A DNA stretch of 64,000 bases from an uncultured Alphaproteobacteria bacterium. GTDB taxonomy: Bacteria > Pseudomonadota > Alphaproteobacteria > RF32 > CAG-239. The stretch is taken from NCBI GenBank assembly GCA_910577205.1, contig CAJTMA010000003.1:42034-106033 (forward strand). The letters run 5' to 3'. The translations under genes were made by a program, and so were the position numbers. A model generated the notes under the pieces. The model had not been told where the DNA came from, ran no database searches, and was given only the letters and a program-made list of their open reading frames with translations. Shown here piece by piece: positions 1 through 7,290 of this stretch (position 1 is the first letter of the stretch; every line of letters starts with the position of its first letter).

Positions 1-108
1 GCGCACCCGCAGACACAGGCTTATAAAAATGCGTTTGAGGAATTGTCGTTTTTTTCTAATTATGTCCATGTGTTGGGGACGTATTCTTCTGCACGCGACC
101 GGATGTAG
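1..108 (+). CDS. pheA: Probable prephenate dehydratase, C-terminal fragment (5' end outside window)
   Basis: Frame 1 is open from the first base to a TAG at 106-108 and gives 35 residues. It contains FEELSFFSNYVHVLGTYSSA, which resembles the end of the ACT regulatory domain of prephenate dehydratases, where an (A)LEEL.FF...VR.LG.YP pattern is typical. That enzyme makes phenylpyruvate from prephenate in phenylalanine synthesis. Only the last helix and strand of the domain are visible, so the call rests on a short match. The gene is followed by 117 noncoding bases and then glmM. Confidence 0.5.
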   Translation, partial: AHPQTQAYKNAFEELSFFSNYVHVLGTYSSARDRM

Positions 109-225
109 TGCCATTGTAACAATCCGTCACATCTATTGAGTTGATATTTGACGATTAAGCTTGTGCATTTTGGTTCAGCAGATATGATAACAGCCATATT
201 GAACAGATAATATCAGGAGTTTGCA

Positions 226-1593
226 ATGGGAAATCAATTATTCGGAACTGACGGTGTGCGCGGTGTGGCTAATGTTTATCCGATGACTGCGGAATTTGCC
301 TTGAAATTAGGTATGGCTGCCGGGCAGCTGGTCTGCCGGAATAAACGCAAGGCCGCAATAGCCAGAGATACCCGCGTTTCCGGAGAAATGCTGGAAGCAG
401 CTTTAACCGCAGGTTTTAATGCTGCGGGGGTAGATGTTTTGAAACTCGGGGTTATTCCTACTCCGGCGGCAACGATGCTGACTCCGACCTTAGATGTGGA
501 TATGACCGTAATGATTACCGCCTCGCATAATCCGTATCAGGATAATGGTTTGAAGCTGATTAATGCTGAGGGGGATAAGTTTTCGGATGAAGCGACAGCA
601 CAGATTGAAGAGGCGATAGCCGCAGGGAAGTTTGATTTGAACCCTGAAGAAATCGGGATTTCGGAAGTTGTCCCCGATGCCGTGGCAGGGTATGTCGACT
701 GTGTATTGAAGGCTGCGGAAGGGACTGCGCCTTTATCCGGGCTGCGTGTGGTCTTGGATTGTGCCAATGGCGTATTTTCAAAAATTTTACCGGAAGTATT
801 TAAAAGCCTTGGTGCAGGGATTATTGTTATCGGTAATGAACCTAACGGCAAAAACATTAATTTAGACTGCGGGTCACAACATACTGCAAAAATGATTGAA
901 ACCGTCAAAAATGCCCATGCTCAATTAGGGATTGCGGTGGATGGCGATGGTGACCGCATTATTGTCTGTGATGAATTGGGTAACCGTTTGGACGGCGATC
1001 AGATTATTGCCTTTATGGGAAAATGCTTAAAAGAGCAAGGGCGGCTTAAGGGCAATGCCGTTGCGGCGACGATTGTTTCCAATCCGGGGCTGGACCGTTT
1101 TCTTGAAAGTTGCGGTATCCGTTGCGCGCGGTCGGCAGTTGGCGAACGTTATGTCATTGAAGAAATGCGGCGTCAAGGATGCAATGCCGGCGGTGAAGAA
1201 TCGGGGCATATCGTGTTGTCTGATTTTGGCAAGACCGGCGATGCCATGGCGGCGGCTTTGGTTTTGGCGCAGGGATTTTTGAAAAGCGGCAAGAAAATGA
1301 GCGAGCTGTTTCCGTTGTTTACGCCGATGTTCCGCAAACGGGTAGACAGCAAGTTCGTTTCCAAGGAAGATATGTTGGCGGCCTTTGAACTGTCAGATTT
1401 TCAAGCTGCAATCAAGCAAGCGGAAACAGCGATTGAGGGCAAGGGTAAGGTATTGGTACGCAAGTCCGGCACAGAACCGAAAATTCAGGTTTGGGTGTGG
1501 AGCGATGATACGGCTTTTGCCGATGCGTTAAATGCCTCTATGGTTGCCGTGTTGGAAAAAGCCAAAGGCTTTGAGGGAAAAAAGATTGTATAA
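226..1593 (+). CDS. glmM: Phosphoglucosamine mutase
   Basis: Interconverts glucosamine-6-phosphate and glucosamine-1-phosphate, a cytoplasmic step toward UDP-GlcNAc for peptidoglycan and LPS. At 455 residues it has the normal family length. Visible landmarks are the phosphoserine loop TASHNP at 98-103 (Ser100), the metal-binding DGDGD at 239-243, the sugar-binding loop GGEESGH at 322-328, and the phosphate-binding RKSGTEP at 412-418. The ATG follows a clear AGGAG about 8 bases upstream. The gene has no close partner; the next ORF begins 85 bases downstream, after an inverted repeat. All catalytic motifs are intact, so the assignment is secure. Confidence 0.97.
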   Translation: MGNQLFGTDGVRGVANVYPMTAEFALKLGMAAGQLVCRNKRKAAIARDTRVSGEMLEAALTAGFNAAGVDVLKLGVIPTPAATMLTPTLDVDMTVMITASHNPYQDNGLKLINAEGDKFSDEATAQIEEAIAAGKFDLNPEEIGISEVVPDAVAGYVDCVLKAAEGTAPLSGLRVVLDCANGVFSKILPEVFKSLGAGIIVIGNEPNGKNINLDCGSQHTAKMIETVKNAHAQLGIAVDGDGDRIIVCDELGNRLDGDQIIAFMGKCLKEQGRLKGNAVAATIVSNPGLDRFLESCGIRCARSAVGERYVIEEMRRQGCNAGGEESGHIVLSDFGKTGDAMAAALVLAQGFLKSGKKMSELFPLFTPMFRKRVDSKFVSKEDMLAAFELSDFQAAIKQAETAIEGKGKVLVRKSGTEPKIQVWVWSDDTAFADALNASMVAVLEKAKGFEGKKIV

Positions 1594-1611
1594 CAGAGGG
1601 ATATGTGTGTT

Positions 1612-1648
1612 GTTAAACTTTTGTTTACTTTAGTTATGTAAGTTTAAC
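1612..1648 (+). other. Inverted repeat after glmM
   Basis: The 9-base arms GTTAAACTT (1612-1620) and AAGTTTAAC (1640-1648) are exact reverse complements with a 19-base T-rich spacer. No T-run follows, so this may be a weak terminator or an operator for the small ORF at 1679. I cannot decide between these from sequence alone. Confidence 0.4.
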
Positions 1649-1678
1649 AGTATTGATATATCCACAGAGGAGGTTTGT

Positions 1679-1891
1679 ATGCGTAAGGAAATTCAGGAAA
1701 ATCTGGACTGGTATAAAAATAAGACCGTCAGTTCTGCAGCTGTGCGCAAAGGAAACCTCGCTTTGCTGGCTACGGCGCATTTTCGCAACGGCGAGATTGT
1801 GCAGACAACCCGCGGGCGCTGCATTTGGCCTAATCCATATAAGGCGGATTCAAATGTTTTGAGCCGCCGGGTTTGGGGTAAGGAATCCTAG
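1679..1891 (+). CDS. Hypothetical protein, 70 aa
   Basis: A small ORF preceded by a strong GAGGAGG ribosome binding site a few bases upstream, which is the main support for it being real. The product is basic and soluble, rich in Arg, Lys and Trp, with no membrane segment or signal peptide. I recognise no domain. It ends 3 bases before the ATG of the next ORF, a 106-residue membrane protein, so the two are probably cotranscribed and may be translationally coupled. A second ORF overlapping it in another frame (1653-1862) has no ribosome binding site and was not called. Confidence 0.6.
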   Translation: MRKEIQENLDWYKNKTVSSAAVRKGNLALLATAHFRNGEIVQTTRGRCIWPNPYKADSNVLSRRVWGKES

Positions 1892-1894
1892 TAT

Positions 1895-2215
1895 ATGCTG
1901 CGCGGGCTTAAAGCTCTGTTTATGTCGGGTCTGTTTTGGGATCCGATGGTTCTGCTGGGAATTTTTACCGGTTCGCTTTTGTATTTTAATTTTGAGTACG
2001 AGCAGATTGAATCTGTTTATTTTGACGCGCGGTTTTATGCTTTGGCGGCAATTATCGGCGTGTTGTATAATTTTTCGTTTCGTCCGGTTTATAAACGCGG
2101 CGGACGGGTGATTGATTATCAATATACAACGGTTAATGCCATTTTAGCTTTTCTGAAACTGGTTATCAGTTCCGTGCTGGTGATGTCTTTTATCAGTTTG
2201 GTAACAATTTTCTGA
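1895..2215 (+). CDS. Hypothetical small membrane protein, 106 aa
   Basis: Predicted inner-membrane protein with hydrophobic segments at about residues 17-33, 47-62 and 82-105, separated by a basic loop (RPVYKRGGRV). No enzymatic motif is visible. It follows the 70-residue ORF by 3 bases, so translation probably depends on coupling; no separate Shine-Dalgarno is evident. It ends in TGA about 100 bases before the terminator at 2312. Function unknown. Confidence 0.6.
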   Translation: MLRGLKALFMSGLFWDPMVLLGIFTGSLLYFNFEYEQIESVYFDARFYALAAIIGVLYNFSFRPVYKRGGRVIDYQYTTVNAILAFLKLVISSVLVMSFISLVTIF

Positions 2216-2261
2216 TTTTGAGAACTAAAGTTGTGGATTTGTTGATTTTACCCTTTACTTT

Positions 2262-2316
2262 TGTGTTTTGCTTGGGTATTTTGTTGATTGCCACTTGCTA
2301 TAAGTGTGCCTAAAAG
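2262..2316 (+). promoter_or_regulatory. Conserved upstream element E, copy 1 (candidate promoter with palindrome)
   Basis: This stretch resembles the element at 41436-41495. Both share TTGTGTTTT...GCTT, then ATTGCCACTTG and a palindrome CACTTgctatAAGTG. TTGCCA at 2288-2293 could be a -35 box with a 17-base spacer to TAAAAG at 2311-2316. Each copy lies just upstream of a terminator-like hairpin and then a small orphan ORF. A promoter with an operator in its spacer is the simplest reading. Confidence 0.35.
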
Positions 2317-2340
2317 CCGCGAAACTTTATTGCGGCTTTT
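2312..2340 (+). terminator. Rho-independent terminator
   Basis: Perfect 9-base stem AAAAGCCGC / GCGGCTTTT around an 11-base loop, ending in a short T-run. It lies 20 bases upstream of the next ATG, so it probably ends transcription from the 1679-2215 pair. It overlaps the possible -10 of element E. Confidence 0.65.
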
Positions 2341-2361
2341 AAGTTTTAAGGAAATAATGAA

Positions 2362-2688
2362 ATGTTGATTTGTAATAAAAAACTGAGATACAGGCTTGTT
2401 CAGGTATTATATTTTTTTTGCGGTGTATTGGGGGTTCATATTTTGGCAGATTGCTTAGTTGATAGTTCTTGGGCTGATGTGTTAAAATCTATGACGCAAA
2501 AAGATATTGATGAATTAGTGAATAATCTTGACCGATATTTTTTTTCAACATTGCTGCATTTATATATTATCTCGTTTATATTGTTTTCTGTTTTACCAGA
2601 AAAAATTCGCTGTAGCCGATGGTGGCTGAGAGGAATATATTTTGTTCTTTTTTATTTTCTTAATATTTTGATTTATATGTGGATTTAA
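2362..2688 (+). CDS. Hypothetical small membrane protein, 108 aa
   Basis: An AT-rich ORF with an AAGGA-type ribosome binding site about 8 bases before the ATG. The product has about three hydrophobic segments (roughly residues 11-30, 60-77 and 88-107) around a polar stretch DVLKSMTQKDIDELVNNLDR. No known family recognised. It lies between two terminators and is followed by the interrupted ORF at 2734. A similar arrangement (element, terminator, small soluble ORF plus small membrane ORF) occurs at 41.4-42.4 kb, suggesting a soluble/membrane protein pair such as toxin and immunity; this is speculation. Confidence 0.55.
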   Translation: MLICNKKLRYRLVQVLYFFCGVLGVHILADCLVDSSWADVLKSMTQKDIDELVNNLDRYFFSTLLHLYIISFILFSVLPEKIRCSRWWLRGIYFVLFYFLNILIYMWI

Positions 2689-2695
2689 TTGAACA

Positions 2696-2722
2696 GGGCT
2701 TTCTTTGAAAGCTCTTTTTTTT
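2696..2722 (+). terminator. Rho-independent terminator
   Basis: An 8-base stem GGGCTTTC / GAAAGCTC (one G-U pair) with a 3-base loop and a run of eight T. It ends immediately before the ribosome binding site (TTAGGAG) of the ORF at 2734, leaving no room for a promoter between them. Confidence 0.7.
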
Positions 2723-2733
2723 AGGAGAAAACA

Positions 2734-3084
2734 ATGTATTCAAATATTTTAAGAGGCGGAAGTAAATATTTACAAAGGTTAGCTAAAAAGTCAGGGATTA
2801 AAGCTTCAGCTAGAGCTGCTAGTGAAGATGTGGATGATTTTGCTGAAGATTGGCTTGATATTGGCAGATTAAATAAATGAGAAGATGAAAGGCTTAAAGA
2901 GAGAAATGAGCAAGTGTCTTCAATTAAAAAGAATGTAGAAGATTGGGATGATATTGATTTAAGTAGGGCAATGAATAGTAGAGAATATCAATATGATAGA
3001 GGTGTCCAGGAGAAGGTTCAAAAATATTTCGAGAGAAAGTATCCGGGTAAACAAAGGTTGGATGCGACAGGTCGTCCTATTTGA
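2734..3084 (+). pseudogene. Small ORF interrupted by an in-frame TGA (48 + 67 codons)
   Basis: The ATG at 2734 follows TTAGGAG and opens a 48-residue reading frame that stops at TGA (2878-2880). The same frame then continues open to a TGA at 3082-3084, and the second part has the same polar, charged composition (for example SSIKKNVEDWDDIDLSRAMN). The conceptual 116-codon product starts basic and ends acidic. A CGA to TGA change would explain it. No stop recoding is seen in other genes here, so a recent nonsense mutation, or a truncated 48-residue product, is most likely. No family recognised. Confidence 0.5.
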
Positions 3085-3089
3085 TATAA

Positions 3090-3133
3090 ATTTCAGTCTG
3101 AAAGCTTTTAAATAAAAGCTTTCAGACTGAAAT
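3090..3133. terminator. Bidirectional terminator with a perfect 20-bp stem
   Basis: Arms 3090-3109 and 3114-3133 are exact reverse complements with a 4-base loop AAAT. The inner part is A/T-rich on both strands, so the hairpin can serve the plus-strand ORF ending at 3084 and the minus-strand YjfB-like gene ending at 3122. The stem is unusually long and perfect for a terminator, and it overlaps the last codons of the minus gene. Confidence 0.75.
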
Positions 3134-3301
3134 ATCAATATTATGCCCGTGGGTGGCGGAAGGGGTGACGGTGCGATTTTCATTGCCGTCCAGCAGGATT
3201 TCAATGACTTGTTTCTGCATATCCATTTGCGTTTTGATGACAGACATCTGCATTTGCTGTACGGATAAGGCATATTGGCTGATAGCGCCCAGTTCTGCCA
3301 T
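3122..3301 (-). CDS. YjfB-like putative motility protein, 59 aa
   Basis: The 59-residue product begins MAELGAISQYALSVQQMQMS and has the short amphipathic Gln/Met-rich helix of YjfB-family proteins, often listed as putative motility proteins of unknown function. I chose the ATG at 3301 because AAGGAG lies 7-12 bases upstream; a longer frame to 3319 would bury that site. It stands alone, divergent from uvrC. Flagellar genes occur elsewhere in the window (24.3-27 kb), consistent with a motile cell. The C-terminal codons lie inside the long hairpin at 3090-3133. Confidence 0.65.
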   Translation of the reverse strand: MAELGAISQYALSVQQMQMSVIKTQMDMQKQVIEILLDGNENRTVTPSATHGHNIDISV

Positions 3302-3405
3302 GGTTTTTCTCCTTAACATTCCTATATTTGCCTATTATATCATAAAAACACTAACGCTTCATTAAAAAAATAGTTATATAATCGGCGTATGGAGGAGTAG
3401 GACAA

Positions 3406-5214
3406 GTGGTTGCCGATATTAAACAAGGGTTGGAAATTTTAAAGAAGCACATTAAGGTTGCGCCGGAGAAGCCCGGCGTTTACCGGATGATTGGCGCGGA
3501 CGAAAAGGTTTTGTATGTCGGTAAAGCCAAGAACATCAAAAAACGGATTGTGGCCTATTCTCATATCGACAAGCTGCCGTACCGTTTGCAGCGAATGGTT
3601 TCGGAAATTCGGCGTATGGAGTTTATTATCGTTGAAAACGAAGCTAAAGCTCTGTTGATGGAAAATGAGCTGATTAAAAGGCTGGAACCGCGTTATAATA
3701 TTTTGCTCAAAGACGATAAGACGTTTCCGCATTTGGTGATAGATGTCGAATCGGAATTTCCGTCACTGCGCAAATATCGCGGTAAACGCAATGACAAGAG
3801 CAAATATTTCGGGCCGTTTGCCAGCGTTTTGGCGGTGAATAATGTGTTGGATACAGTGCAAAAAGCTTTTTTGCTGCGTTCCTGTCGTGACAATGTATTT
3901 AAGAATCGTGAACGCCCGTGCCTGATGTATCAGATTAAGCGCTGTTCTGCTCCGTGTGTGGGACGGATATCCAAAGAGGATTATCATAAACTGGTGCGCG
4001 AAGCTGTTGATTTCCTGGATGGCAAAAATACTAAAATCCAAGCGGAGCTTTCAGAAAAAATGCAGGAAGCCAGCGACAGGATGGATTATGAGCAGGCGCT
4101 GATTTTCCGTGACCGTATTCGGGCTTTAACTAATGTTCAGACCGGAACGATGGTGGAATATGCCAGTATTAATTCCTGCGATATTGTGGCGATTGCCCGT
4201 AAAAACGATGTGGTTTGTATTCAGGTGTTTTTTATCCGCTCGGGGCAGAATTGCGGCAATGTCCCTTATTTTCCCAAACAAACGCAAGGGGCGGAAAATG
4301 CCGAGATTTTAGAAGCGTTTTTAGGCAGCTTTTATACTGAACATATTCCGCCTAAAGAGATTATTATTTCAGAACCTTTGGAAAATAAGGAATTTCTGGA
4401 AGAAGCTCTGGGCACGCATATTAATACTTATCAAAAAGGGGCAAAGGCCAAGCTGCAAAACAATGTGTTGGATAATGCCTATGCCTCCATTGACCGGAAA
4501 ATGGCAATGGAAGCTTCCGTAAAGGCTAATCTTGAGGAAATGCAGCGGGTGTTTGAGCTGCCGCGCCTGCCGCAACGGATTGAAATATACGATAACTCGC
4601 ATATTCAGGGGAGCTATGCCATCGGGGCAATGGTCGTGGCGACCCCGGAAGGCTTTGATAAGAAAAGCTACCGCACATTTAATATTAAAAATTCTGAAAT
4701 TACCAATGATGACTTTGCGATGATGAAAGAGGTTTTAACCAGGCGTTTTAACCGCATGGCTCCTGAAAACCGCCCGGATGTCATCTTGCTGGACGGCGGT
4801 TTGGGGCAGTTGCACGCCGTGGATGATGCCTTGAAGGATTTTGACCTTTCGGGTATCGCAATTATCGCCATATCCAAAGGGCCTGACCGTAATGCCGGAA
4901 AAGAGTTTTATCATCAGGTCGGGAAAGAAAGTTTTGCTTTGCCTTATCAGTCGCCGATAGCATTTTATCTGCAAAATCTGCGGGATGAATCGCACCGTTT
5001 TGCAATCGGGACGCATCGTAAGAAACGCGGAAAATCAATCACCAAGTCCCGCTTGGATGACGTGGATGGAATCGGAGCCCGCCGCAAAAAGGATTTGCTG
5101 AATTATTTCGGTTCAGTGGAAGAAATTGCGCAGGCGGGGATTAAAGATATTGAAAAAGTTAGCGGAATCAGTAAAAAAACAGCGGAAAAGATATATAATT
5201 ACTTCCATAAATAA
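3406..5214 (+). CDS. uvrC: Excinuclease ABC subunit C
   Basis: Makes the 3' and 5' incisions in nucleotide excision repair after UvrA and UvrB load on damaged DNA. At 602 residues it has full length. The GIY-YIG nuclease lies at about 22-100 (PGVYRMIG...VLYVGKAKN). Cys160, 172, 180 and 184 match the spacing of the Fe-S ligands known in E. coli UvrC. A UVR motif lies at about 210-245, the RNase H-like second nuclease begins with DNSH at 396-399, and helix-hairpin-helix motifs lie at about 540-602. The start is GTG with GGAGGAG 9 bases upstream. pgsA follows after 39 bases, probably in the same unit. Its partner uvrB is at 19.1 kb. Confidence 0.97.
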   Translation: MVADIKQGLEILKKHIKVAPEKPGVYRMIGADEKVLYVGKAKNIKKRIVAYSHIDKLPYRLQRMVSEIRRMEFIIVENEAKALLMENELIKRLEPRYNILLKDDKTFPHLVIDVESEFPSLRKYRGKRNDKSKYFGPFASVLAVNNVLDTVQKAFLLRSCRDNVFKNRERPCLMYQIKRCSAPCVGRISKEDYHKLVREAVDFLDGKNTKIQAELSEKMQEASDRMDYEQALIFRDRIRALTNVQTGTMVEYASINSCDIVAIARKNDVVCIQVFFIRSGQNCGNVPYFPKQTQGAENAEILEAFLGSFYTEHIPPKEIIISEPLENKEFLEEALGTHINTYQKGAKAKLQNNVLDNAYASIDRKMAMEASVKANLEEMQRVFELPRLPQRIEIYDNSHIQGSYAIGAMVVATPEGFDKKSYRTFNIKNSEITNDDFAMMKEVLTRRFNRMAPENRPDVILLDGGLGQLHAVDDALKDFDLSGIAIIAISKGPDRNAGKEFYHQVGKESFALPYQSPIAFYLQNLRDESHRFAIGTHRKKRGKSITKSRLDDVDGIGARRKKDLLNYFGSVEEIAQAGIKDIEKVSGISKKTAEKIYNYFHK

Positions 5215-5253
5215 AAATTCTGACTTAGGATATATCAAAAGTTTAATGTTATT

Positions 5254-6015
5254 ATGAAAGGTCTTAACGTGTACAGCCTGCCTAATCTGCTGACCATCTC
5301 CAGAATCTTGGTCATTCCGGTTATTTTCCTGTCAATCTATATTCATACGGCAATGTGGTCTATGTTGGCTGCCGTCCTGTTCATTATCGCTTCGATTACC
5401 GATTATTTCGATGGTTATCTGGCTCGTTCACGCAATGAAACATCTGCTTTTGGACGTTTGCTTGACCCAATTGCCGATAAGCTGCTGGTGGCTTCCGCGT
5501 TGATTGTGATTTTGGCCGATAATATGGTCCATCCGGTTAACTATATTCCGGTTATCATTATTTTGTGCCGTGAGCTTCTGGTGTCCGGCCTGCGCGAATT
5601 TTTGGCGGAAATGCACGTTGGTATGCCGGTTACACGTTTGGCAAAGTGGAAAACCGGATTCCAGATGACTGCTTTGTCGATGATTTTGGTGGGCTATATG
5701 TTCCATAATCTCGGCGTTGTGTTGCTGTGGATTGCGGCTGTGCTGACCTTTGTCACCGGTTATCAATATTTCCAGAAAAGTTTGGATTATGTCAAATCAG
5801 TCGAAGCCGATAAAAATCCGAAATTGGCTGAAGTTAAAGAAGCTGTTGAGGAAATTAAGGCGGTGGTAGAAAAGGCAAAAAAAGTTGTTGCCAAAACCGG
5901 CCTGAAAACCATTAAAGCCAAGCGTATTTCTGCTAAAAAGCCGTTGAAGGTCAAGAAAGCTGTGCCTTCTAAGTCCGCGGTTAAAAAAGCGCCGGCTAAA
6001 AAAACTGCAAAATAA
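5254..6015 (+). CDS. pgsA: CDP-diacylglycerol-glycerol-3-phosphate 3-phosphatidyltransferase with Lys/Ala-rich tail
   Basis: Integral membrane enzyme that makes phosphatidylglycerol phosphate, the first step to PG and cardiolipin. The CDP-alcohol phosphotransferase signature is complete: D50xxD53G54xxA57R58x8G67x3D71x3D75. Several membrane helices fill residues 1-175. The protein is 253 residues, about 70 longer than usual. The extra C-terminus (about 185-253) is very basic and repetitive, with KK/AK/VKK motifs like histone H1 tails. uvrC-pgsA neighbours are common in bacteria. The regulator gene follows 9 bases after the stop, so the three may be cotranscribed. Confidence 0.93.
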   Translation: MKGLNVYSLPNLLTISRILVIPVIFLSIYIHTAMWSMLAAVLFIIASITDYFDGYLARSRNETSAFGRLLDPIADKLLVASALIVILADNMVHPVNYIPVIIILCRELLVSGLREFLAEMHVGMPVTRLAKWKTGFQMTALSMILVGYMFHNLGVVLLWIAAVLTFVTGYQYFQKSLDYVKSVEADKNPKLAEVKEAVEEIKAVVEKAKKVVAKTGLKTIKAKRISAKKPLKVKKAVPSKSAVKKAPAKKTAK

Positions 6016-6024
6016 ATCTGGGCA

Positions 6025-6723
6025 GTGGACGCAATGGGAGAAGATAAGGCACATATTCTGGTGGTGGATGATGACACCCGTCTGCGTTCGCTGTTACAGC
6101 GTTTTCTGCGCGAAAATAATTTTTATGTATCAACAGCCAAAGATGCTGACGAAGCCAGAGAACGCTTGACTGAATATAAGTTTGACCTTCTGATTGTCGA
6201 TATTATGATGCCGAATGAAAGCGGGCTTGATTTCTTGGGCACGCTGCGGCAGGAAAGCTCTGTCCCGGTTATTTTGTTGACGGCTATGGGGGAAACAGCA
6301 GACCGTATTGCCGGATTGGAAACCGGAGCGGATGATTATCTCGCCAAGCCTTTTGAACCCAAAGAACTGGTGTTGCGCATTAAGAATATTCTCCGCCGCG
6401 CTCCGAAGGAAACCATCAGTGAAAAACAAGTTTTGGATTTAGGTCTGTGCCTGTATGATATGGAGAAGAAAGAGCTTTCTACCAAGCAAAACCAGATTGT
6501 CCATATTACGCCGGTTGAGCAGCTTTTACTTTCCGTGCTGGGGCAAAAAGCCGGGCAAGTCTTTTCGCGCGAGAAGCTGGCAGAAATTTTAGGGGCAGGA
6601 CAAAGCCCGCGCTCCATAGATGTTCAAATCACCCGTCTGCGCAAAAAAATCGAAAAAGATTCCAAGAACCCCCGTTATTTGCAGACAGTGAGGGGGAAGG
6701 GGTATATGTTGCTTCCCGAATAA
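6025..6723 (+). CDS. ompR: OmpR-family response regulator
   Basis: Two-component DNA-binding regulator. The receiver domain (about 10-125) has the acidic pair at 15-17, phosphoacceptor Asp59 (LLIVDIMMP), Thr86 and Lys108. A winged-helix transcriptional domain follows at about 135-230, ending TVRGKGYML as in OmpR. GTG at 6025 and ATG at 6034 are both possible starts; neither has a good Shine-Dalgarno and the ATG is perhaps likelier. The partner is the EnvZ-like kinase at 7527, normally adjacent to such a regulator, but here separated by a repeat block and a small HTH gene. The specific OmpR name is by similarity of architecture only. Confidence 0.85.
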   Translation: MDAMGEDKAHILVVDDDTRLRSLLQRFLRENNFYVSTAKDADEARERLTEYKFDLLIVDIMMPNESGLDFLGTLRQESSVPVILLTAMGETADRIAGLETGADDYLAKPFEPKELVLRIKNILRRAPKETISEKQVLDLGLCLYDMEKKELSTKQNQIVHITPVEQLLLSVLGQKAGQVFSREKLAEILGAGQSPRSIDVQITRLRKKIEKDSKNPRYLQTVRGKGYMLLPE

Positions 6724-6737
6724 CAGGGGAAAAAACT

Positions 6738-6812
6738 TGTCTAGTGGTCGATTAATACAGATTTGTCGGGTTGGCAAAATGCTCATGTACTATTGTGTAC
6801 ACTCCGCTTTTG
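6738..6812 (+). repeat. Dispersed hairpin repeat, copy A (after ompR)
   Basis: Head TCTAGTGGTCGATTAATACA, then a TTGGCAAAATGCTCA segment, then the hairpin core GTACTATTGTGTAC and ACTCCGCTTTTGCC. The same order is found at 15609-15682 and, more diverged, at 55208-55282. The core can fold as GTAC-N6-GTAC. It lies 15 bases past the regulator stop codon. Confidence 0.75.
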
Positions 6813-6996
6813 CCACCCTAAAATCTTATTACTCGACTCGCTATCCAAGTTTTTTAGTAGCGGGTTTACTCATTCTCCGAACTTTTTCGTTATTGCGGAA
6901 TTTTACTTTTGCTACTCTGAAATCTTATTACTCGACTTGCTATCCAAGTTTTTAGGGAGTGGGGTTTACTCGTTCTTCGAACTTTTGTCGTATTAT
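6807..6996 (+). repeat. Tandem duplication, unit about 100 bases
   Basis: Two copies start at 6807 and 6907. Each carries CTTATTACTCGACTYGCTATCC followed by AAGTTTTT, then GGGTTTACTCRTTCTYCGAA. The unit continues directly from repeat copy A. The motif TATCCAAGTTTTTT recurs at 55186-55199, tying this block to the same repeat family. No coding support: the ORFs running through it are repetitive and lack ribosome binding sites. Confidence 0.7.
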
Positions 6997-7019
6997 GCCA
7001 CTACTCAACTTTTTGGGTG

Positions 7020-7250
7020 TTATTCTGTCAATTCTATCTTGATTAATTTGCCGTAGAAAGCGACCAGTTTGCACAATGTCCACGGTTCGCGGCATTCTCC
7101 TCTCTCTAACCGGTCAAGTTTGGCAGTGGGGATTAAAATTTTATTGCTTAATTTTATCAGGCTTAATTTGTGTTCGGTTCTAAGTTTGAATAGTTCCAGC
7201 CCGCAGTCTTTATAGAAGCGGTTTAAAACGTCTTTTCTTTGTTTATTCAT
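7020..7250 (-). CDS. Small XRE-like helix-turn-helix protein, 76 aa
   Basis: The region LFKLRTEHKLSLIKLSNKILIPTAKLDRLERGE (split here for reading: helix pair about residues 18-50) has the layout of a Cro/CI-type helix-turn-helix, so it is probably a DNA-binding repressor. I chose the ATG at 7250 because AAGGAC lies 6-11 bases upstream; the ORF could extend to 7307 but only with poor starts. The gene is inserted between the response regulator and its kinase, on the opposite strand. A long inverted repeat (7291-7378) sits in its promoter region and is a candidate autoregulatory operator. Confidence 0.6.
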   Translation of the reverse strand: MNKQRKDVLNRFYKDCGLELFKLRTEHKLSLIKLSNKILIPTAKLDRLERGECREPWTLCKLVAFYGKLIKIELTE

Positions 7251-7290
7251 GATTTGTCCTTGTGTTTTTTTGATTTGAAATAAGGTGTGG

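Noticed and set aside
2878-2880. Selenocysteine or genome-wide TGA recoding
   Set aside because: TGA is used as a normal stop elsewhere (for example after 2215 and 3082), and no SECIS-like hairpin directly follows this TGA.
6737-7056. Small ORFs reading through the repeat block after ompR
   Set aside because: They are low-complexity readings of tandem repeats in two frames and lack ribosome binding sites.
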